A stretch of DNA of 64,000 bases from Callaeas wilsoni (lineage: Eukaryota > Chordata > Aves > Passeriformes > Callaeidae), in the NCBI GenBank assembly GCA_013398955.1, contig VWPU01005271.1:94159-158158 (forward strand), written 5' to 3'. The notes beneath the pieces were generated by a model. The model ran no database searches, had not been told where the DNA came from, and worked only from the letters and a program-made list of their open reading frames with translations. A program made the translations under genes and the position numbers. Within the stretch, counting starts at the first letter, position 1. Every line of letters starts with the position of its first letter. This document shows positions 41,706 through 64,000 of this stretch, piece by piece.

Positions 41706-42508
41706 CTGTGGAACAAGAAACATTTTCAAATTAATATATGGCGGTATAACAAAATAGCAGCGAACCACAACAGGGTGTGTTTAACTAGCCCACCAACACC
41801 GTGTAACTGAACACCCTTACCAGGCTGATAGATCCATTCCTTAAAAGTAGTTTTCTGTTTCTTTTTATAGCATTGGCCCATGCCAGGGCTTTTAATAGCC
41901 CTGAGTTTAAGACATTTTTAATCTTAGTTTTATGCTTTAACCATGGAGAGCAAAAACGTTCCCAATTTAGTTAATGTTTTAATTGCCACCTAAAAGCAAT
42001 CTGCCACTATGCAAAGGACTCTACAGCTAACTTGAATAACATATTTGGTAATATTTCCCCCACTATAAACTATATAGAAAGATGAGTTTTCAAATGACAT
42101 AAACAGAGAGTTTTCATTAGCCAGAGTTGTCACAAACTCAGTCCTTCGTGTTCCTTTTCCAGTCTCCTTTCAAAGCTATCAAAGATCTATGTGAAAGTTA
42201 CCAATTTCACAGGAATTATGTAATCTTAGCACACCAATTTATTGCCTATATGATGAGTCTCAGAAAGATTAGAGTCAACATTTTTGAAGACTTCAGTGAA
42301 AGTAGGTGCTTTAGGAATCTAAATAAGAACAACCCTAATTTAAAAGTGTTGATTACTAAATATTATTGCCAATGCTTAATCTTCCGAGCACAACCAGTTG
42401 GCACTATCTAAAAATTTAGCAATGAAATGAAAAATATTTTAACAAGTATTTTCCATTAACTATATGTTAATCAGATTAATTTTAGACACATTCTTTGTAT
42501 TGACTTAC
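41706..42508 (-). other. KCNQ1: KCNQ1 intron 14
   Basis: 803-bp intron bounded by GTAAGT (donor, high-coordinate end) and CAG (acceptor, low-coordinate end). It holds an open frame of about 94 codons on the opposite strand around 42127-42411, which matches no family I know and is read as chance. No repeat or regulatory element was recognised. Confidence 0.9.
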
Positions 42509-42555
42509 CTGAGACAGAGATAAAAAGAGATGGCTTTCCTATGGACTGGTCCAAC
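42509..42555 (-). CDS. KCNQ1: KCNQ1 exon 14 (47-bp small exon)
   Basis: Small internal exon encoding LDQSIGKPSLFISVS plus the first base of the next codon, about human residues 563-577, in the linker between helices C and D. The acceptor reads GTTTTATAG|G and the donor CTCAG|GTAAGT, a near-perfect consensus. Its first base completes the Arg codon begun in exon 13, giving the continuous QRRLDQ. Its last base (G) starts the Glu codon finished by exon 15. Length 47 bp equals the human exon as I recall it. Reading through the donor gives a spurious SGKSIQR continuation, which explains why a simple open-frame call misplaces its end. Intron 13, upstream of it, is 670 bp. Confidence 0.97.
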
Positions 42556-43497
<942 letters not shown>

Positions 43498-44089
43498 TCA
43501 TTTCATCAACCTTTTTGTTACTGCTGGTCTGTATGCCTTTCAAGAGATAATCCACCAAACTGGAGCTCAAAAGAATTTGCAGCCAAAAGAAGTTTATCTG
43601 GCACTTTGTTCAGAAGTCTGTGCACACTCTAGTTTCTTCTGGAAATAAGGTTCATACTCCTTGGCCACTGAACAGTAACAAGGTCTTGCACATGCACAAA
43701 CCCCTGTTCTCAGTCAGCAGTTGGGTTCAGAGTTCAGGTCTTACCATGGGAAGTTAAAACACAGTCCTAGATGAAGGTGCATGACTGATTTCCTCTTCCA
43801 GAAAGACTGGCTAAGCTTTCAAAACTGCTGGGAAACAGTGGTGCAAGAAAAGCCCTGTGTCTGTAATTTGCACCTCATACATGGGAAAGACTTAATCAGA
43901 CTTATTAGTAATAAAACAACATTTGTATAGTATAGAGGCAATAGTATCAAGATAAAGCCAACAGTACCAACCTGTAGACACCAAGACTAACTGAGAAGCA
44001 AGTGAACGAACATGTTGAAGGGTAGCAACAAATTAAAGGTGTCTTAATCCTGCATCTAGAATCTAGAGTCCAATCAGTGCCAGAACAGG

Positions 44090-44572
44090 TGATCCCAGCA
44101 CAGGAAAGACATGGACCTGTTAGAACAAGTTCAAAGGAGGCCACAAAGATGATCAGAGGGCTGGAGTAACCCTGGTATACACAGGCTGAGAGTTGTGTTA
44201 TTCAACCTGGAGAAGAGAAAGCTCCAGGAAGACCTCATTGGAGCCTTTCAGTATTTGAAGGGGGCTTTTAAAAAAGATGAGAACAGACTTTTTACAGGGC
44301 CCTGTAGTGATAGGACAAGAGAGAAACGGCTTCAAGCTGAAAGAGAGAAGGTTTAGATTAGATATTAGGACAAAATTATTTAGTGTGAAGGTGGTGAGAC
44401 ACTTAAATGGGTTGCCCAGAGAAACTGTGGATGCCCCATCCCTGGAAACATTCAAGGTCAGGTTGGGAGAGGCCCTGAGCAACCTGACTGGGTGAAGATG
44501 TCCCTGCTCATGGCAGGGGGTTTGCACTGGATGACCTTTAAAGGTCCCTCCCAACCCAAACTATTCCATGAT
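44090..44572 (+). mobile_element. CR1 LINE 3' end in KCNQ1 intron 12
   Basis: A CR1 copy, antisense to KCNQ1, starting in the ORF2 end (GACATGGACCTGTTAGAACA) and running through GGTTGCCCAGAGAAACTGTG, CATGGCAGGGGGTTTGCACT and the GGTCCCTCCCAACCCAAACT block to a degraded ATTCCATGATTTCTGA tail. Truncated at the 5' end and frame-broken. The open frames on both strands within it are remnants of, or shadows of, the element. Confidence 0.94.
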
Positions 44573-47500
44573 TTCTGACTCACTCATTATGCTGTTTATA
44601 GAAACTCCACAGATAATTTTCAAGGTTAAAACCTCCGTAACACTGAATTACAACTTCACTTTTCTTGCATCTTTTGAGAACAAGGAAGAGAGTTTTCAGT
44701 GGTAGCTTCTAAGATACCAGAATTTGGATCCCCTTTGAAGTCTCAGAAGTATTTTGACATCTGTACTTCAAAAGCAGATGTCTCTGCACTGCTTTATCTT
44801 ATTTCACAAACTGCAGGGTTTTCTCAATTCCATAAATACCTTTTTTTTCTAAACCCAAGGAATGTGGGACACAATACAACAAAGGGGCTGTGGCACCTTC
44901 ATGCAGTCCCCTGCACCTGCCTGGGAAGTAGCTCCCATATTTCAGGAATCACTCCTTTAATAACATCACTTCATCAAACAAATTATATTTCAGTCTCCCA
45001 GATTCCCCAAGTGAACTGCAGGCCTTGAGGGAATGTGAGATACTCTCTAGTGGAAGGCTAAGCAGGATTGGGAATTGCTTCAATCTAACCAAGGAGCATA
45101 GAAGAATTCCTGAGCATCCCAACTGCTTACACACACATAAATCATAACCAACATCCACAAAGAAAGAAATATGATGCAGCGAAGGCATAAGCCTGTAAAT
45201 CTTTCCATGGACTAGCACTGTAAATGTGATGATATTAAAAAAAAAAATTTCTTGGATTATTTTTGTACTATAAATAAGCAAAAGAGAAATCTGTAAGTTT
45301 GAAAATTGCAGGTTCAGAAAAGCTGTTCAGCAAGAATAAAGATGCAGAGCTTTCTCCTGTCATCCTCACACTCTGACACAGGAACCTGACAGTAGTGTGT
45401 GTATTTCCCTGCCTGTTTTTCATTTACAGGGCTGTTTCTTTCTCGTTAAAACAAAAATTGAAAACCTAGAGTAAATAAAATTTATGAATAAAGCTAAATT
45501 TCTGAGTATGACTGGGTATGTAATAGTCAGTACTGATTTTTCTGTAAGTGCTTGATACTGAAAGCCAATCTTTCATGAGAAAATACTCTTGATGTTGACC
45601 ATATAAAAATTTTTTGAAAAGAAGTAAAATCTGCAGCAGGCAACAAATGAGTATGGAAGAGACAAAAGTAGAAGTCAGTCCCACAGCTTTCCTTAACTAC
45701 TTCTCTTCTTTACTTAGGTTCCTCTGCTAATTAACCAACACTCATGGCAAAACGCTTCTTTGGTAAGTTATAATTTCCTCCACCATATGTAAGAGGCACA
45801 AAAGCCAATGCCAAATATTAAATGTGCACCACTGGCTGCGGCTGTTGTTGTTCCCTAGTAACTGCACGGGCAGGGAGGCAGACCTGGGAAAGGGAGAGGG
45901 AAATCTGGGAAAGGGAATTTTCTGGGAAATGCAACTAAGTAACATCAAATAAAATGGGCAGAATACCCTGTGAAGCACAGGACACTGAAATACATCATTT
46001 AGTGCAGCACAGCATGGAGATGAGAAAAGATTAAACACACAATTCATATGGATCACATAATATAATGAACTACAAGACTATAAATGTAAGATTTTCCAGG
46101 GAAATTGTAAAAAATCAGGTAACAGTTATGTCATCAGTAGAACTGCAACCTGTATTTTTAATTTACGCTATGTGTAGAATATTTGCCATGGTAAAAATTA
46201 TACCACAAGTTAAAAAGCTATTTTAGAAGGAAATTAATTCACTCAATTGGAAGAATTTACATGGAAAGAAAATTTTAAAAGTTTTCAAAATGAAAATAGG
46301 AAATTAGAACAAATTCCCGGTCTTTTTATCTGTGATGGATATCACAGTTGTATCCATGTACATTAGTTTTAAGACTTCTAGAAACTTTCATAATTGGAAA
46401 ACAAAGGTCATTTACTCATGAATCAAGCTAGCACGATAACTGAGTATGGCAAACTTTTTTCTGAAATTCAGTTGTAATATTAGATTGTGTCAAAACCATC
46501 TGCTTTATAACTAATACATAAAATTCATTTTTGGTAGGTGGGAAGGGGGAACAAAGCCTAGAAATGCAATAATTTTTAAGTCTGCTTTTCCTATAACCTA
46601 CAAAATCCTTCCTTTAAGTCGTTCACCTTAACTGATGCACAGGACTTGTGCTGAATGTGATCTTTTGTATAGAATTTGAAACAGTCCTACAGACTTTACG
46701 AGAACATAAACACATCCATAAAAAAGGTATTAATTCTTTATAATATTATGCTGGGTTCATGGGTTATTCATGGGCATCATCATAAGGGCTATATTTAAAC
46801 CTGGACTTTGAAATACAGCCTAAATTTCTCTCCTTCTTTTTAAAGAGGAAATGATACTTCACAAAGACCTGCTTTTCATGTCCTTTGAAAATCTTTGTAT
46901 CCCTGTTTAGCTTTTCTTTATTTGTTTTATTTATTTATTTAGTTTTAAACAGGAAGGCTTTGCTTTCTAACTGGCTTTTGTCCTTCTGATGCCATCACCC
47001 CCTGTTATTAACTGAGCTCTTTAAAAAATATATCTAGTCAAATTTAGGCCTACAGGTGTGTCCTGCAAACAGCTGGTATAGTTTAAGAACCATGCTGGGT
47101 TCATGCTGGGACCTATTTTGCAAAATTTTCCTCTTCCTCTCCTTCTTCCTATGCTGCCCTACTCAAAAGCTTCAGAGGCATCTCTAAAAAATACTCCTTT
47201 AAAGTGCTGATCTTCCTTAGTGTTTCAGCTAATTTTAAGCATGAATAGTCCAATGGACTTCGGATGAAATTGGGTTGTGGGTTTGTTGTGGGGTTTTTTT
47301 AATACTTACAGGAAGAAAATATCTGAATTTTCTTTTTTTTTTGGAACATATATTTCACATAAAGCTTAGAAAGCAGCTATCTACCAAAAAACAGCTGTAC
47401 AGACCTCTTAAATGCTGAAAGATACATTTTTAAAATGCATCTTCTGCTTTACCTTATTTTCAGATATTATATTAGTCTGCTTATTAGGAACAGTAGAGTC

Positions 47501-47617
47501 ATTACTTGGCACATGTTAAAACAATTGAATTTCTTATGATTATTTTATGTGCATAGAACAGATTTACAACATACTTTTGACGAAAAAATAATGACAGTGG
47601 TTATCGCTTAATTACAG

Positions 47618-47944
47618 GAGGGATTTTCAAAAGCAGCTTGTGGCTTGAATTTCAAGGTGGTTTGTGCATTAAGTTACTTGGGTGCTTTGGAAAACTATAC
47701 CTTTGGTGCTCTCCAAATTTTTAAGCTTGATCATAACCTTGTATTCAAACATTATGGAGAAGCAGCAGATATTCCCTACATTCCTATTGGAGATTCTGTT
47801 TCCGAAGAAGCAGCAGCGTTATCACTTGTACAGAGAAGTAGAGACCTAAGTTCCACCCCACTTCAGCCAAATGACATTTTTAGATCTTTAGCAGCAGCTA
47901 ATATCAATCATTCAAGAAGAAGGAAGACTGCTAAAGAGAGATGA
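47618..47944 (+). pseudogene. Unrecognised open segment, possible retrocopy or orphan exon
   Basis: An open frame of 108 sense codons plus stop, antisense to KCNQ1 inside intron 12. It begins right after a splice-acceptor-like TTAATTACAG; in this frame the first upstream stop is TAA at 47609. No ATG lies near its start, so it is not a complete gene by itself. The peptide includes LGALENYTFGALQIFKLDHN, then GEAADIPYIPIGDSVSEEAA, then LQPNDIFRSLAAANINHSRR, and ends KTAKER. Codon use and composition (serine/alanine-rich middle, basic end) look like real protein rather than random AT-rich DNA. I do not recognise the family. An AATAAA-type signal occurs near 48572. It could be the last exon of a nested or neighbouring gene, a processed pseudogene fragment, or chance. 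There is no obvious poly-A tail to prove retrotransposition. Confidence 0.35.
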
Positions 47945-48876
47945 GAGACGGTCTTGTCGAGGGATTTTGCAGATGGCCAGGACCAGGTCTTTTGCAGATG
48001 CGAAAGTGAGAGTACAACTGAGAAGCCAGATTAGCAGCCGAGATACTGAGCACAAACAAGTTTTAAGTATGAACTGAATAGTCCCATTCTATTCACTCAA
48101 ATGCTTTTTCAGCTTCTATCAAATCATCTGCCGCAGGGGAGTTTCGTTTGTTTGCCAGGTGGATAATGTTGCACACAGTGTTCAGGCATTTTCAAAATCT
48201 GTTTCTGACAAATACCACTTGGGAGGTAGATATACAACGTGTGGATTTCTTGTTACTAAGCAGTTTAGTTAATACCATGGCAAATATGTTATGATCTAAA
48301 TTTATGACAGCAATGATTCAGTAATCGCCACAGAGCAAAGGATCATGATCAAGTTTTAGAATGAAAATAAGTTAGATTTCAATGGAACTGGCCATATTTA
48401 GGCAATTATTCACACAACAGCAGCAGACACATCACTGGAATGGGCCACGCCCCTTGTCAAGTTTCAAGTGCTGACCAGCAAGTGCTAAGAAACTTCTCAA
48501 CAAAATGAATATAAATATTATCTTCAAGTAGTTGAGACACTGTGCCTTTCTTAATTTTAGTCTAATAATGATAATAAAAGGTGAAATGTGCTAGCAGAAA
48601 CTTTTTGACAGCACTATCTTCAAGAAAACTCTGGACATGGGACATTTCAGACTAAACAGTGATGGTCTGAATACATTATACATAACTAAAGTGACTTTTT
48701 GAAAAGCTCAGGCAACCTTAACCATAAATTAGCTCAAGAATTTTAGTAAAAATTAAAATATTCAAAGTAGAAATTTGCTAAAGAATTCAGGCAGTGCTTC
48801 TGAATTTTACAAGGAAATCAGAATTGTAGGTTTGTAGTAACAGCAAACTTTGCCTTACAGATACATTGAACTATTA

Positions 48877-48918
48877 GTCGTCATCGTCATCATCGTCATC
48901 ATCATCATCATCATCATC
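48877..48918. repeat. (ATC/GTC)n microsatellite; 14 Asp codons then stop on minus strand
   Basis: Fourteen trinucleotides, ATC or GTC on the plus strand. Read on the minus strand they are GAT and GAC codons for 14 consecutive aspartates, immediately followed by TAA and TAG. An in-frame stop lies only a few codons upstream, so no intact protein is encoded here. The mix of GAT and GAC is consistent with either a decayed microsatellite or a relic acidic tail. Confidence 0.9.
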
Positions 48919-49844
48919 TTTTTGCTCTTAAACTTTTTGACCTCCAGATTTCAAGGAGAAAGGACACTCTCCCTTTTTGGAGGGTCTAGATTAAAGGTGG
49001 GATAGTTTTCTGGTCTATTGTAAGCAGTAGTAGCGAGGTCATGTATGAAAATGGGTGTAGGCAGTTAAACTCTTATATCCATTGCATTTTAAGTTGTGAA
49101 GATTGTTCTCTGGAGATTAGCCCTTATTAATCAATTTTAAGTACGGTAATGTATTTACTACCTCTATATACATTCGCCTGGTTTAAATCAAGCTGAAGGC
49201 TGTTGATATGTGTTTATATTGGATTAACAAAATTGATTTTTAGAAAGTTTGCAGTCAGAATATTTTATTCAGACCAGAGAACAAGGTTAACTAGCTACCA
49301 TTATTAGTTAAATGCTTATGGCATCACAAGACCACAGCGAGTGGAGTGGCACAGGAGAAATGTGTCAGTGAGGGCCAGAAGAGGAAAGAGAATTGGTATC
49401 TCACTAACTGGGAAGGAGGTCTTCTACTATGCAGAGGGGAGAAAGGAGAAGAAATGAGAAACCTTCCAATACACTAACAAATTTCCACCTTGGTTTCTTA
49501 TCAGGACTTCATTATCGTTGAGTAAGGGACAGAAACAAGTCTGAGGTAGTATTTTAATCTCTAATCCTACTGACTCGTCGTGAAAGCAGCGCACAGCTCA
49601 GAATTAATGGAGACATATGAGAATGTTTGCACTGCCAGAAAGAGACAGCGATAACAGAGGGCTAAGGGTCAAGTCCATTAGCAGAAAATAACATTTTAAT
49701 TCAGACTGCATTTCAGGAGTTTAGCCTATTTCCAGTGCATCCACAGTTGACTAACCTGCTGCGAAACAACCACCCTATTGAAGGAGGGAGAGAATAGTGG
49801 GTGTAGCTCACCATTACTGAAATGAATTGTGCTAGCCTCTCTTA

Positions 49845-64000
<14,156 letters not shown>

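Noticed and set aside
44277..44495. 72-codon open frame with [17 protein letters not shown] peptide
   Set aside because: This is translated CR1 3' region, not a gene. Related peptides appear from the other CR1 copies (20993-21226 plus strand, 55670-55852 minus strand).

Overview
The window looks like avian genomic DNA. It is AT-rich and intron-dominated. It carries several CR1 LINE copies, three ending in the degenerate ATTCTATG-type tail typical of bird CR1, and at least one old MIR-like SINE remnant. No bacterial-style operon, phage, CRISPR array, rRNA or tRNA gene is visible. Almost every open frame in the window is a chance frame in intron or repeat sequence.

One gene is identified securely: KCNQ1 (Kv7.1, the voltage-gated potassium channel alpha subunit) on the minus strand. 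Four consecutive internal exons are present, at 49920-49995, 43226-43320, 42509-42555 and 41644-41705. They correspond to exons 12-15 of the 16-exon mammalian gene, about residues 505-598 in human numbering. All four have canonical AG/GT boundaries, join in a continuous reading frame, and have lengths of 76, 95, 47 and 62 bp, which match the human exon sizes as I remember them. Together they encode cytoplasmic helix B (calmodulin binding), helix C, and the start of helix D (subunit assembly). Exon 11 and everything upstream should lie beyond the right edge. Exon 16 was not recognised between 1 and 41643, so that stretch is read as a very long intron 15, or intron 15 plus a last exon that I missed.

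Layout: 1-41643, intron 15 or downstream DNA with four CR1 copies, a MIR-like remnant, two CpG-rich patches, a G-quadruplex motif and some inverted and tandem repeats; 41644-43320, exons 15, 14 and 13 separated by short introns; 43321-49919, intron 12 with a CR1 copy, an unrecognised open segment of about 109 codons on the plus strand (47618-47944) and a GAT/GAC microsatellite; 49920-49995, exon 12; 49996-64000, part of intron 11 with one reverse-strand CR1 copy. In mammals the intron upstream of exon 12 is the region that hosts the imprinted antisense RNA KCNQ1OT1. Nothing resembling its CpG-rich promoter is seen in the 14 kb shown here.

The most worthwhile item to follow up is the 47618-47944 open segment, antisense to KCNQ1. 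Its codon sequence looks coding and it begins right after a splice-acceptor-like AG, but I do not recognise the protein.
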